From JAITWN01 sp964384095 (GTDB lineage: Bacteria > Pseudomonadota > Gammaproteobacteria > SZUA-140), in contig CAYLKC010000002.1 of the NCBI GenBank assembly GCA_964384095.1, positions 1-53,728 on the forward strand: DNA of 53,728 nt. Direction: 5' to 3'. The notes beneath the pieces are model-generated. The model saw only the letters and a list, made by a program, of their open reading frames with translations. It did no database searches and was not told the DNA's origin. Position numbers and translations under genes: made by a program. This document shows positions 16,123-24,740 of this stretch, in pieces; position 1 is the stretch's first letter, and every line of letters begins with the position of its first letter.

Positions 16123-17244
16123 ATGCTCAATAACCCGCTGAACCAGAAGTCCTACGGAGCCACTGATTCCAACTCCGTTTCAGCGTTGCAGCAGGAAAAC
16201 CCGCCGCTCAATCCGCTCCCGCCACTCCAGGATCGCCACGGCCGGACCTTCGACTACGTCCGTATCGCCGTCATCGAGCAGTGCAATCTCCGCTGCACCT
16301 ACTGCATGCCGGAAGAGGGCGTGAAGTTCAAGGAAAAGGACATGGTGCTGCGCACCGACGAGATCCTGCGGGTCATCGAACTCCTTGCCCGCATGGGCGT
16401 GCGCAAGGTCCGTTTCACCGGCGGTGAGCCGCTGGTCCGCCCGGACATCGTCGATATCGTCGCGCGCTCGGTGAAGATCCCCGGCGTCAAGGCGACACAC
16501 CTGACGACCAACGGCCTGCTGTTCCCGAAATACGCGAAGGCGCTGCGAGAGGCCGGCCTGTTCGGCGTCAACATCAGCCTCGATTCGCTGCAGGCCGACA
16601 AGTTCGAGACCATCACTCGCCGCTCCGGCCTCGAGAAGGTGCTCGAGAGCATCGACCTCGCTGTCGAGCTTGGTTTCCCGCGCGTCAAGGTCAATGTCGT
16701 GCTAATGCGCGGCTTCAACGAGGATGAACTGATCTCGTTCTGCGAATTGACCAAGGACAAGCCGATCACTGTACGTTTTATCGAATTCATGCCGTTCGAT
16801 GCCCACCAGATCTGGGAGAGCGGCCAGCACTTCGCCAGCGCCGCGGATCTCTGCGGACAGATTGAATCGCACTACAAGTCCCAGGGGCTCGAGCCCGCCA
16901 GCGGTACCCGTACCGAGCACCACATCTATCACGTCCCCGGCTATGCAGGAAAATTCGCGGTGATCCCGGCCTTTACCCGCAGCCTCTGCGGCAACTGTTC
17001 GCGTATCCGCGTGACCGCCGACGGCAATATCATGAATTGCCTCTATTCCGAAGAGCCCTATCACCTGCGCGACCTGATCCGCAAGGGCGGCAGCGATGAT
17101 GACATCGTCGGCCTGTTCCGCAAGGCCTTCGATGAAAAGCACAAGGACGGTTTCGAGGCCAAGAAGGCGGCCAGCGTCGCGGCCAAGATCAACGTTTCGG
17201 ATATCAACCGTTCACGGGCCAGCATGACCCAGATCGGCGGCTGA
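16123..17244 (+). CDS. moaA: GTP 3',8-cyclase (radical SAM)
   Basis: MoaA uses two Fe-S clusters to convert GTP to 3',8-cyclo-7,8-dihydro-GTP, the first step of molybdopterin synthesis. The SAM cluster motif is CNLRCTYC, followed by MPEEGV and FTGGEPLVRPDI. The C-terminal cluster ligands are in LCGNCSRIRVTADG with NCLY. The protein ends in Gly-Gly, as MoaA requires. It has about 35 extra residues before the core and an extended C-terminal segment; length 373 aa against about 330. The long leader upstream suggests RNA-level control. First gene of moaA-C-D-E. Confidence 0.96.
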   Translation: MLNNPLNQKSYGATDSNSVSALQQENPPLNPLPPLQDRHGRTFDYVRIAVIEQCNLRCTYCMPEEGVKFKEKDMVLRTDEILRVIELLARMGVRKVRFTGGEPLVRPDIVDIVARSVKIPGVKATHLTTNGLLFPKYAKALREAGLFGVNISLDSLQADKFETITRRSGLEKVLESIDLAVELGFPRVKVNVVLMRGFNEDELISFCELTKDKPITVRFIEFMPFDAHQIWESGQHFASAADLCGQIESHYKSQGLEPASGTRTEHHIYHVPGYAGKFAVIPAFTRSLCGNCSRIRVTADGNIMNCLYSEEPYHLRDLIRKGGSDDDIVGLFRKAFDEKHKDGFEAKKAASVAAKINVSDINRSRASMTQIGG

Positions 17245-17296
17245 GGCCGTCGGGTTTTCCGATCAGTCTGTAACACGTAAACGAAGGGATGACACG

Positions 17297-17788
17297 ATGA
17301 GCTATAACGACCTGACCCACTTCAACGCCAGCGGTGAGGCGTACATGGTCGATGTCGGCGCGAAGAACAGCACCACGCGCGAGGGCATCGCCGAGGGCCG
17401 CATCTACATGGAGCCCGAGACGCTGAAAAAGATCATGGAGGGGTCGCACAAAAAGGGTGACGTGCTCGGTATCGCGCGCGTCGCCGGCATCATGGGCGCA
17501 AAGAAGACCCCGGACCTCATTCCGCTGTGTCATCCGATCATGATCACTTCGGTCGATCTGGTGCTGACTCCGGAGCCCGAGAACAATGCCGTCTACTGCA
17601 AGGCGACTGTGCGCTGCAACGGTCAGACCGGCGTCGAGATGGAGACCCTGACCGCGGTGCAGGTCGCGCTGCTGACGATCTACGATATGTGCAAGGCGGT
17701 CGATCGCGGCATGGTGATTTCGGAAATCGGGCTGCTCGAGAAGTCGGGCGGCAAGTCGGGCCACTGGCGCAGGTCGGCGACCGCCTGA
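17297..17788 (+). CDS. moaC: Cyclic pyranopterin monophosphate synthase
   Basis: MoaC converts the MoaA product to cyclic pyranopterin monophosphate. The family motifs are all visible: GDVLGIARVAGIMGAKKT, LIPLCHPI, VRCNGQTGVEMEAL-like ETLTAVQVALLTIYDMCKAVD and the C-terminal LLEKSGGKSGHW. Length 163 aa is normal. It lies 52 bp after moaA with its own AAGGGATG ribosome-binding sequence, and 39 bp before moaD. Confidence 0.97.
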   Translation: MSYNDLTHFNASGEAYMVDVGAKNSTTREGIAEGRIYMEPETLKKIMEGSHKKGDVLGIARVAGIMGAKKTPDLIPLCHPIMITSVDLVLTPEPENNAVYCKATVRCNGQTGVEMETLTAVQVALLTIYDMCKAVDRGMVISEIGLLEKSGGKSGHWRRSATA

Positions 17789-17827
17789 GGGCGGCGACGG
17801 TTGCTTACTCGAGCAGAGGCGGAAAAC

Positions 17828-18061
17828 ATGGATATCAAGATACGTTACTTCGCGAGTCTTCGCGATCGCATGGGCAAGTCCGAGGACAAGGTCAGCCTGA
17901 AGGGCGACAAGATCACGGTCGCGGATGTCTGGGGCGAAGTCTCCAGCGATCCGATCCCCGAGACCATCCTGGTTGCCGTGAACATGGAGTACACGGATTC
18001 GAGCCACGAACTGAAGAGCGGCGATGAGGTTGCGTTCTTCCCGCCGGTGACTGGAGGCTGA
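17828..18061 (+). CDS. moaD: Molybdopterin synthase small subunit (sulfur carrier)
   Basis: MoaD is a ubiquitin-like protein whose C-terminal Gly-Gly is adenylated by MoeB and then thiocarboxylated to donate sulfur to the pterin. The 77-residue product starts MDIKIRYFASLRDRMGK and ends FFPPVTGG, both typical. The ATG at 17828 is preferred over an upstream in-frame TTG because it gives the standard N terminus. It ends one base before moaE. Confidence 0.95.
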   Translation: MDIKIRYFASLRDRMGKSEDKVSLKGDKITVADVWGEVSSDPIPETILVAVNMEYTDSSHELKSGDEVAFFPPVTGG

Positions 18062-18062
18062 C

Positions 18063-18536
18063 ATGAAGGTATTCATCACCAAGGATACGCTGGATCCGTA
18101 CAAGGAGGTGCTGGAGTACGAGAAAAACGTGCTGCCTCCGGGCAAGCACGGTGGCGTCGTGACCTTCGTCGGCACGATGCGCGACTTCAACGACGGCCAG
18201 GACGTCCGCGCGATGAATCTCGACTACTATCCGGGCATGACCGAGCACCATATCGAGCGCGTCTGCCAGGAGGCGATGGACGAGTGGGACATCATGGACT
18301 GCATGGTCGGCCACCGCGTCGGCGAGATGGTGCCGACTGATCCGATCGTACTGGTCGCCGTGTGGTCGGCGCATCGCAAGGATTCCTTCGATGCCTGCCG
18401 CTACATCATCAACTACCTCAAGGAAAGCGCCCCGTTCTGGAAGTGCGAGGTGACGACCGAGGGCAAGAAGCACTGGGTCGAGAAGAATTCCGAGGACCCG
18501 GGCGTCGCCCAGCGGGTGGTCAGAAAGTCCGCCTGA
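18063..18536 (+). CDS. moaE: Molybdopterin synthase catalytic subunit
   Basis: MoaE forms a heterotetramer with MoaD and inserts the dithiolene sulfurs into cyclic pyranopterin monophosphate. Motifs seen are GGVVTFVGTMRDFNDG, HHIERVCQEAMDEW, HRVGEM, and the active-site segment YLKESAPFWKCE with its conserved lysines. Length 157 aa is normal. It closes the moaACDE run; a GC-rich hairpin follows. Confidence 0.96.
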   Translation: MKVFITKDTLDPYKEVLEYEKNVLPPGKHGGVVTFVGTMRDFNDGQDVRAMNLDYYPGMTEHHIERVCQEAMDEWDIMDCMVGHRVGEMVPTDPIVLVAVWSAHRKDSFDACRYIINYLKESAPFWKCEVTTEGKKHWVEKNSEDPGVAQRVVRKSA

Positions 18537-18565
18537 GGCCAATCCCGAATGGCCGGCATGATCGG

Positions 18566-18587
18566 CGCCCCGCGATTCTGCGGGGCG
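18566..18587 (+). terminator. GC-rich hairpin after moaE
   Basis: CGCCCCGC and GCGGGGCG form a perfect 8-bp stem with a 6-nt loop, 30 nt after the moaE stop and before the nik promoter region. No T run follows, so it may be a weak or Rho-assisted terminator or an mRNA-stabilising hairpin. Confidence 0.45.
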
Positions 18588-18600
18588 ACCGTCCCGCCCC

Positions 18601-18626
18601 TGTGTTATGATGTGATCACTTATAAT
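18601..18626 (+). promoter_or_regulatory. Possible nik operon promoter with GTGATCAC palindrome
   Basis: TATAAT at 18621-18626 is a perfect -10 box 21 nt before nikL. Just upstream lies the exact 8-bp palindrome GTGATCAC (18612-18619), placed where a repressor would block RNA polymerase. NikR is encoded nearby, but this is not the E. coli NikR consensus (GTATGA-N16-TCATAC), so the binding protein is uncertain. The -35 region is poor. Confidence 0.4.
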
Positions 18627-18647
18627 CTTACGTGACTTGGTGGCCGC

Positions 18648-19259
18648 ATGATGAATCCTTCCGCTGTTTCAACCCGCCGCGCCCTGATTCTGCTGCTGTT
18701 ACTGTTGTTGTGGCCGTTGTCGGCTGCCCATGCCCACAAGGTCAACCTGTTCGCCTATGCCGAGGGCAACAAGGTCGTCGTCGAGGGCTTTTTCACGGAC
18801 GGCAAGGTCGCCGAGAACGCCCAGATCCAGGTCTTCTCACCTGCCGGCGATCGCCTCGTGCAGGGCCAGGCGGACGGAGAGGGCGTATTCGTATTCGAGG
18901 TCCCCGAGGTCACCGATCTCAGGATCTCGCTCTATGCCGGCATGGGCCACCGCGCCGAGTTCACGCTGCCCGCCGACGAGATCCGCGGGGCGATGGCGGC
19001 GGGTGAGCCGGCCACTGCAGGCGCGGCAACGACTGCCGGGACCCCGGTTGCCGCCGACAGCGCGGCGATCGAGGCGATGGTGCGCCAGGCAGTCAACGAG
19101 GCCACGCTGCCGCTGGTGCGCAATATGGCGGAACTGAGCGATCGACGCACTGCCAGTGATATCATCGGCGGGGTCGGCTTCATCATCGGCATCGTCGGGG
19201 TCTTTTTCTATCTGAGGGCGCGCAGCCTGCAGGGCAAGTCCGCGTCGTCAGGCAACTGA
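18648..19259 (+). CDS. nikL: NikL-type accessory subunit of a nickel/cobalt ECF transporter
   Basis: An N-terminal signal or anchor (LILLLLLLLWPLSAAHAHKV) precedes a periplasmic domain with the fold of small carboxypeptidase-like proteins (VNLFAYAEGNKVVVEGFF, DGEGVFVFEVPE), then a linker and a C-terminal transmembrane helix (IIGGVGFIIGIVGVFFYLRA). The HAHKV just after the signal could bind metal. This layout matches the NikL/CbiL-like component found in NikMLQO systems; its gene is followed by M, Q and O. The nickel assignment rests on context. Two adjacent ATGs could each be the start. Confidence 0.8.
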   Translation: MMNPSAVSTRRALILLLLLLLWPLSAAHAHKVNLFAYAEGNKVVVEGFFTDGKVAENAQIQVFSPAGDRLVQGQADGEGVFVFEVPEVTDLRISLYAGMGHRAEFTLPADEIRGAMAAGEPATAGAATTAGTPVAADSAAIEAMVRQAVNEATLPLVRNMAELSDRRTASDIIGGVGFIIGIVGVFFYLRARSLQGKSASSGN

Positions 19260-19332
19260 ACGACGCGCAAAGTTCAGGTCGCGGGGTCGGCGACCGATAA
19301 GAGAGAAACTTCCAGGGACACCCGGCCACGCC

Positions 19333-19965
19333 ATGCACATCTCCGAAGGCATTCTGAACGCCCCCGTCTGGATTGCCGGTTACGCCGGCGCCGTTGCGAT
19401 CGCCGCGGTGACGATGCGCAATATGGACATGGAGGAGGTGCCGAAGATCGCTGTCATCACCTCCGTATTCTTTGTTGCCTCGCTGATCAAGGTGCCGATC
19501 GGGCCGGCCAGCGTCCATCTGATATTGAACGGCCTGGTCGCCGTGGTGCTCGGCTGGCGGGCATTTCCCGCCATCATGCTCGGCATCATATTGCAGGCGA
19601 TCATCTTCGGACACGGCGGTGTCACCGTCATCGGAGTCAACGCGATCATGCTCGGCGGGGGCGCGCTGGTCGCCTATCTGGTCTGGCAGTTGCGTCATCA
19701 CTTCAGTTTCGCGAAGAAGGAGTTTGTATTCGGCGCGCTGGCCGGAGCGGTAGCAACGATCAGTTCCGGCGTCGTACTGGCACTGGCCTTGCTCAGTACC
19801 GGGGAGGCCTTCATTGCAGTCGCCGGCATGATCCTGCTCGCACATATTCCGATCATGCTGATCGAGGCCGCGGTGGTCGGCGCCTGCGCCGAATTCCTGC
19901 ATCGCGTCAAACCGGAGATCCTCGCAGGGCGCAGGGTCGCGGCGGCCGGCAGCAGTAGCGGCTGA
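19333..19965 (+). CDS. nikM: Nickel/cobalt ECF transporter substrate-binding subunit
   Basis: This membrane S-component binds the metal ion. The N terminus MHISEGIL is diagnostic: the free amino group and His2 coordinate Ni or Co in CbiM/NikM. Several membrane segments follow, with LIKVPIGPASVHLILNGL, HGGVTVIGVNAIMLGGGAL and a C-terminal ISSGVVLALALLST region as in the family. Length 210 aa fits a short NikM that uses a separate NikL. Ends two bases before nikQ. Nickel is favoured over cobalt because nikR is nearby. Confidence 0.92.
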   Translation: MHISEGILNAPVWIAGYAGAVAIAAVTMRNMDMEEVPKIAVITSVFFVASLIKVPIGPASVHLILNGLVAVVLGWRAFPAIMLGIILQAIIFGHGGVTVIGVNAIMLGGGALVAYLVWQLRHHFSFAKKEFVFGALAGAVATISSGVVLALALLSTGEAFIAVAGMILLAHIPIMLIEAAVVGACAEFLHRVKPEILAGRRVAAAGSSSG

Positions 19966-19966
19966 C

Positions 19967-20755
19967 ATGGCGCTCGACATCGACCGCTATTCCAGCGTCG
20001 CCTCGCCGATCCAGCGCTGGGATCCGCGCGTCAAGACCGTTGCCCTCGGCTTGCTGATCATCTCGATTGCGCTGCTGAAATCCCTGCCGATGGCGCTCGC
20101 GGCGCTGGCCTTCGCGGCGGTGATCCTGGCGATCAGCGCGCTGCCGATGCACTTCATCTCGCACGGACTCGCCTTCATCATCGTGTTCCTGCTGCCGTTC
20201 TTTCTGGTAATGCCGCTGACCTATCCCGGCGAGGCCGCCTTTTATGTGATCGGCCTGCCGTTCGCGTGGGAGGGGTTGCGCATCGCAGCGCTGATATTCA
20301 CCAAGGCGCTGGCCATCGTCATCGTCAGTTTCGCGCTGTTCGGTTCCAGCCGCTTCGACGTGTCGATGATCGCATTGCAGCATCTCAAGTGTCCGAAGAT
20401 CATCGTGCAGATGCTGCTGTTCACTTACCGCTATACCTTCCTGTTCCTCGATGAACTCAAGCGCATGTATACTTCGATGCGGGTGCGCGGCTTCGTGGCA
20501 CGCACCGACCGCCGTACGCTGCGGGTGTTCGGACATTTCGTCGGCACCCTGCTGGTGCACAGCTTCGAGCGCACCGAGCGGGTCTACAAGGCGATGTTGT
20601 CCAAAGGGTACCAGGGGGAACTGCATTCAATGGTGACATTCCGCTCCAACGCAACCGATTACCTCAAGGCCGCGGTGGTGCTCGCGATCGGCTTCACTAT
20701 CGTCGCGCTGGACATGAGCGGAACATTTGGAGTCGCGGAACATGCCTGGTACTGA
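19967..20755 (+). CDS. nikQ: Nickel/cobalt ECF transporter transmembrane subunit
   Basis: The T-component couples NikO to NikM. It has four to six hydrophobic segments, the N-terminal SPIQRWDPRVKTVALGLLII typical of CbiQ, and the coupling-helix signature MRVRGF (Ala-Arg-Gly type) after ELKRMYTS. A second coupling segment is VYKAMLSKGYQG. Length 262 aa is normal. The 3' end overlaps nikO by 14 bp. Confidence 0.93.
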   Translation: MALDIDRYSSVASPIQRWDPRVKTVALGLLIISIALLKSLPMALAALAFAAVILAISALPMHFISHGLAFIIVFLLPFFLVMPLTYPGEAAFYVIGLPFAWEGLRIAALIFTKALAIVIVSFALFGSSRFDVSMIALQHLKCPKIIVQMLLFTYRYTFLFLDELKRMYTSMRVRGFVARTDRRTLRVFGHFVGTLLVHSFERTERVYKAMLSKGYQGELHSMVTFRSNATDYLKAAVVLAIGFTIVALDMSGTFGVAEHAWY

Positions 20756-21749
20756 TACCCCCCCGGTCCCTGTCATCATCGACGTCGACAACGTCGTCTT
20801 CAGTTATCCCGACGGGCACCAGGTGCTCAAGGGACTGAGTTGCCACATCCACAAGGGTGAGAAGGTCGCGCTGATCGGGCCCAATGGCGCCGGCAAGTCG
20901 ACCTTCATGAGTCATCTGAACGGCGTACAGTTCCCGGTTTCCGGCACCGTGACCATCGACGGCGCAGTGATCGGCAAGGACAACCTCAAGGACGTCCGCC
21001 GCAAGGTCGGCATCGTCTTCCAGGACCCTGATGACCAGTTGTTCTGCCCGACTGTTTTCGACGACGTCGCCTTCGGTCCGCTGAACCTCGGCCTGCCGAA
21101 GGATGAGATCGAGGCGCGGGTCAGGGAGGCGCTGGCAGTCGTCGGTCTCGAGGGCTTTGAGGAACGCTCCTCGTTTCACCTGTCATTCGGTGAGCGCAAG
21201 CGACTCGCGCTTGCGACCGTGCTGTCTTACCAGCCGGATATCCTCGTCTTCGACGAGCCATCGACCAACATGGATCCGCTCAACCGGCGCAATCTCATCA
21301 ACTGGCTGCGCGATACGGACAAGACGATACTGCTGTGCACCCACGATCTCGATATCGCGCTCGAGGTCTGCAGTCGCTGCCTGTTGCTGGTCGACGGCCG
21401 GATCGCCGCCGATGGCCCGACGACCAGCATCCTCTACGACCGCAAGCTGCTCGAGGACAACAAGCTCGAGTTGCCGCTGGCGCTGATGACGCACGAGTTG
21501 TTGCATGACATCCTGCATCGCCAGGATATGGATGAGGGAGATCGCAAGGTCATCGGCAAGTTCCTGCATGCGCACCGGCATGCCCATGGCGCCGACGGTC
21601 ATCTGCATGTGCACCTGCATACCCACGAGCACGACCACGGCCACCTCCATGAGGAGGTCGACGAGTCGCACTTCCATGACGAGGCGCTGGACAGCGAGGA
21701 CACGCCGGCAGCCGATCGCAGGAAGCTGTCGGGAGATTCCTCAGCCTGA
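20742..21749 (+). CDS. nikO: Nickel/cobalt ECF transporter ATPase with histidine-rich tail
   Basis: The ABC ATPase drives Ni/Co uptake. Walker A is GPNGAGKSTFMSHLNG, the Q loop is VFQDPDDQLFCPTVFDDVAFG (the ECF form), the signature is LSFGERKRLALATVL and Walker B is ILVFDEPSTNMDP. Start ATG at 20742 gives MPGTDTPPVPVIIDV; an earlier TTG is less likely. After the ATPase core, about 40 residues hold some 15 histidines, mostly in alternating pairs (HAHRHAHG, HLHVHLHTHEHDHGHLH), a probable metal-storing tail. The 3' end overlaps the copA 3' end by 9 bp. Confidence 0.93.
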   Translation: MPGTDTPPVPVIIDVDNVVFSYPDGHQVLKGLSCHIHKGEKVALIGPNGAGKSTFMSHLNGVQFPVSGTVTIDGAVIGKDNLKDVRRKVGIVFQDPDDQLFCPTVFDDVAFGPLNLGLPKDEIEARVREALAVVGLEGFEERSSFHLSFGERKRLALATVLSYQPDILVFDEPSTNMDPLNRRNLINWLRDTDKTILLCTHDLDIALEVCSRCLLLVDGRIAADGPTTSILYDRKLLEDNKLELPLALMTHELLHDILHRQDMDEGDRKVIGKFLHAHRHAHGADGHLHVHLHTHEHDHGHLHEEVDESHFHDEALDSEDTPAADRRKLSGDSSA

Positions 21750-24197
21750 GGCCTGCGCCCGGAAACCGCGCAGGCGCAGACTGTTGCTGACGACGAACAG
21801 ACTCGACACACTCATCGCCGCGGCGGCCAGCATCGGGTTCAGCAGGATCCCGAAGAACGGATAGAGCGCCCCCGCCGCGACCGGGATCAACGCTACATTG
21901 TAGGCATAGGCCCAGAAGAAATTCAGCCGGATCGTGCGCAGGGTCCGCCGGGACAGCGCGATCGCATCGACGAGCACGCGCAGGTCACCGCGCATCAGGA
22001 TCACCTCCCCGGATTCGATCGCTATATCCGTGCCGGTGCCGATTGCGATACCGACGTCGGCGCGGGCCAGCGCCGGCGCATCATTGATGCCGTCGCCGAC
22101 AAAGGCGACACGACGTCCCTCCCTTTGCAGGCGTTGAACCTCGTCGGCCTTCTGCCCCGGCAGCACCTCGGCAATGACAAATTCGATCCCGACCTCGGCC
22201 GCGACCGCGTGCGCGCTGCGCGGGTTGTCGCCGCTCAGCATGCCGGTCTTCATCCCCGCCGCGTGCAGGGCCGCGATCGCCGCGCGGCTGCCTTCCTTCA
22301 ACGGGTCGGAGATCGCGAGCAGACCGCGCAGATTGCCGTCACAGGCAGCGAACAGCAGGGTGTGGCCGAGGCTGCTCCAGTGTGCAGCGACCGCTGAGAG
22401 GGGCGCTGTACCGATGCCGAGCCGTTCCATGTAGCGTCCCGCGCCGACCTGCACCAGCTGGCCGTCGATTCGGGCCTCGATGCCGAAGCCGGGCTCGGCA
22501 CGAAATTCGCTCGCCGGTGCGATGGTGAGACCGCGCGCCCCGGCGGCGTCGGCGATCGCCTTCGCAACCGGGTGCTCGCTCAGGGCCTCGGCACTCGCGA
22601 CCAGCGCAATCAGCGCCTCCGTGTCTCCGTCCACGGCCTCAACGCCGGTCAGTTCCGGTCGGCCGATGGTCAGCGTGCCGGTTTTGTCGAACAGGATCGT
22701 ATCGGCGCGCGCCAGCATTTCCAGTGCGGTACCCTTGCGGAACAGGATGCCGAGTTCAGCGGCCTTGCCGCTGCCGACCATGATCGCGGTCGGCGTTGCG
22801 AGCCCCATCGCGCAGGGACAGGCGATCAGCAGTACGCTGACTGCTGCGATGAAGGCGAAGCTCAGCGCCGGCGCCGGACCGAACCCGAGCCATGCGGCGA
22901 AGGTGATCGCCGCGAGCAGCAATACCAGCGGCACGAACACCCCGGCAATGCGGTCGGCGATTTCCTGGATCGGTGGTTTCGATGCCTGCGCCTCCTCGAC
23001 CATACGGATCACGCGCGCGAGGACGGTGTCGGCGCCGACCCGCGTCGCGCGGAAGCGGAAGGCCCCGGTCTGGTTGATGGTGCCGCCGGTGATCTCGTCG
23101 CCGGTTCGTTTTGCCGCAGGCAGCGGTTCGCCGGTGATCATCGATTCGTCGAGATAGCTCTCGCCCTCGATGACCACGCCATCGACCGGAACGCGCTCGC
23201 CCGGGCGCACGACGATCTCGTCGCCCGGCATGACGTCCTCGACCGGCATCTCGGTCTCGTGACCGTCGCGGATTACGCGTGCGGTCTTGCCCTGCAGGCG
23301 GATCAGGCGCTTGATGGCCTCCGAGGTCCGGCCGCGGGCGCGGGACTCGAGCCAGCGGCCGAGCAGGATCAACGTGACGATGACCCCGGCCGCCTCGAAA
23401 TAGAGATTGGCAGTGCCCTCCGGAAACAGCCCGGGCACGCTCAGCGCCAATGTCGAATAGCACCAGGCGGCAGAGGCGCCGATCATGACCAGGGAATTCA
23501 TGCCGGGATTCAGGTGCCGCAGTTCACCCCAGCCCTGGCGAAAAAAACGACGCCCGGCGATGAACAGCACCGGACTCGCGAGCAGAAATTCCAGCCAGCG
23601 CCAGCCGGCGACCGGCATCAGGGAGTGCATCAGGTTGCCGAGTCCGGGCAGCAGCATCGGCCCCATCGCGACCAGCACCAGCGGCGCGGTCAGCGCAAGG
23701 GCCAGCATGAGGTCATGTTTGAGAGTTCGGAGTTCCTGTTCGCCGCGGCGTTCGTCAGCGCCGGCGTCCTCGGCCCCGTCATCGGCCAGCGCCTCATAGC
23801 CGGCGGAGGTGATCGCTGCGCGGATGCCCGCGAGGTCGCCGGCGTCGGGCAGGTATTCGATCGCGGCCTTCGCGGTCGCGAGGTTCACGCTGACACCGAT
23901 AATGCCCGGCAAGCGGCCGATCACCCGTTCGAGGCGCGTGACGCAGGCGGCGCAGGTCATGCCGCCGATGCCGATAGCGATGCGCCGCGTCCGCGGCGGA
24001 TAACCGGCCTCACGCACCGCCGCGAGCGAGCGCGCCAGCTCGAAGGTATCGGTATCGACCTCGATTGCGGCCTTGGCGGTCGCAAGATTGACGGTGGCGG
24101 CTAGTACACCGGGCTGCTTGTTCAGGACCCGCTCGACGCGGGTGACGCAGGCGGCGCAGGTCATGCCGTCGATACCGAAATTCAGTGAGGTCTTCAC
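21741..24197 (-). CDS. copA: Copper-translocating P-type ATPase (P1B-1)
   Basis: This pump exports Cu(I) from the cytoplasm. Two N-terminal metal-binding domains each carry GMTCAACVTR. The membrane motif is CPC in LLIACPCAMGLATPT, phosphorylation site DKTGTLT, HP motif SEHPVAKAI, and GDGINDAPALARADVG. The last membrane segments contain FFWAYAYN and AAAMSVSSLFVVSNSLRL, the Asn and Met-Ser-Ser pattern of the Cu(I) subgroup. Length 818 aa is normal. It is the last gene of a copZ-regulator-copA operon, 8 bp after the regulator. Substrate copper is strongly favoured. Confidence 0.96.
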   Translation of the reverse strand: MKTSLNFGIDGMTCAACVTRVERVLNKQPGVLAATVNLATAKAAIEVDTDTFELARSLAAVREAGYPPRTRRIAIGIGGMTCAACVTRLERVIGRLPGIIGVSVNLATAKAAIEYLPDAGDLAGIRAAITSAGYEALADDGAEDAGADERRGEQELRTLKHDLMLALALTAPLVLVAMGPMLLPGLGNLMHSLMPVAGWRWLEFLLASPVLFIAGRRFFRQGWGELRHLNPGMNSLVMIGASAAWCYSTLALSVPGLFPEGTANLYFEAAGVIVTLILLGRWLESRARGRTSEAIKRLIRLQGKTARVIRDGHETEMPVEDVMPGDEIVVRPGERVPVDGVVIEGESYLDESMITGEPLPAAKRTGDEITGGTINQTGAFRFRATRVGADTVLARVIRMVEEAQASKPPIQEIADRIAGVFVPLVLLLAAITFAAWLGFGPAPALSFAFIAAVSVLLIACPCAMGLATPTAIMVGSGKAAELGILFRKGTALEMLARADTILFDKTGTLTIGRPELTGVEAVDGDTEALIALVASAEALSEHPVAKAIADAAGARGLTIAPASEFRAEPGFGIEARIDGQLVQVGAGRYMERLGIGTAPLSAVAAHWSSLGHTLLFAACDGNLRGLLAISDPLKEGSRAAIAALHAAGMKTGMLSGDNPRSAHAVAAEVGIEFVIAEVLPGQKADEVQRLQREGRRVAFVGDGINDAPALARADVGIAIGTGTDIAIESGEVILMRGDLRVLVDAIALSRRTLRTIRLNFFWAYAYNVALIPVAAGALYPFFGILLNPMLAAAAMSVSSLFVVSNSLRLRGFRAQASG

Positions 24198-24205
24198 GGC
24201 GGCGC

Positions 24206-24514
24206 TCAGCGGTACTTCAGCAGCTCCATCAGTTCGTCGACGATCACATTCGCGTCACCGCGTTGCGCCGCGGTGGCGACATGATCATGCAGGTGACTGC
24301 GCAGCACCACCGTGCTGACCTTTCTGAGCGCGCCATCGACGGCCTTGACCTGCTTCAGTACATCGACGCAGTAGACGCCCTCGTCTTCGAGCATGCGCAG
24401 GATGCCCTCGACATGTCCCCGGATAGAACGCAGGCGCCGGCTTGCCTCCGCGCGGGCGCCGGGGTCGAGGCGCAGCGCGCGACAGTGGTCGACCGCGCCG
24501 CTCAGCTCTGCCAT
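24206..24514 (-). CDS. CsoR/RcnR-family metal-responsive repressor with Cys-His-His ligands
   Basis: A 102-residue all-helical repressor. The family core is visible: RRLRSIRGHVEGILRMLED, VYCVDVLKQVKAVDGALRK and SHLHDHV. Compared with Cu-sensing CsoR (Cys, His, Cys), the third ligand position is His, giving Cys-His-His as in Ni/Co-sensing RcnR and in FrmR. An extra His lies in RGHVEG where CsoR usually has Gln. The position between copZ and copA argues for copper, the ligand set for nickel or cobalt. The ATG at 24514 overlaps the copZ 3' end by 13 bp and gives the usual length. Confidence 0.85.
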   Translation of the reverse strand: MAELSGAVDHCRALRLDPGARAEASRRLRSIRGHVEGILRMLEDEGVYCVDVLKQVKAVDGALRKVSTVVLRSHLHDHVATAAQRGDANVIVDELMELLKYR

Positions 24515-24702
24515 GCCTTGTAGCCCGCTTCCTCGATCGCGGCGACCAGTGCGCGCGGATCGGCGCTGCCCTCGATGCGGGCCGCCCCCTGTTCCACGCT
24601 GACCTCGACGACGCGCTCGACGCCCGGCACCGCGGTCAGTGCACGCTCCACCGCCTGCCGGCAGTGTCCGCAACTCATGCCTTCTATCTTCAGTTCGATC
24701 AT
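24502..24702 (-). CDS. copZ: CopZ-like copper chaperone (heavy-metal-associated domain)
   Basis: A single 66-residue HMA domain: MIELKIEGMSCGHCRQAVE carries the metal site GMSCGHC, followed by the usual beta-alpha-beta pattern ending AAIEEAGYKAW. CopZ-type proteins deliver Cu(I) to CopA. Its stop lies inside the start of the regulator gene, so translation is likely coupled. A CsoR-type operator lies 18-38 bp upstream of the ATG. Confidence 0.9.
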   Translation of the reverse strand: MIELKIEGMSCGHCRQAVERALTAVPGVERVVEVSVEQGAARIEGSADPRALVAAIEEAGYKAWQS

Positions 24703-24719
24703 GTGTATGGCTCCTATCC

Positions 24720-24740
24720 TACCCCACCTGGGGAGGGGTA
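24720..24740 (-). promoter_or_regulatory. Candidate CsoR/RcnR-family operator upstream of copZ
   Basis: TACCCC and GGGGTA form an inverted repeat with a 9-nt G-rich spacer (ACCTGGGGA). G tracts flanked by TA are characteristic of operators of the CsoR/RcnR/InrS family. It lies 18 bp before the copZ start in the divergent copZ-nikR gap, so the regulator encoded by the second gene probably controls its own operon. Influence on nikR is possible but the site is about 210 bp from that start. Confidence 0.65.
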
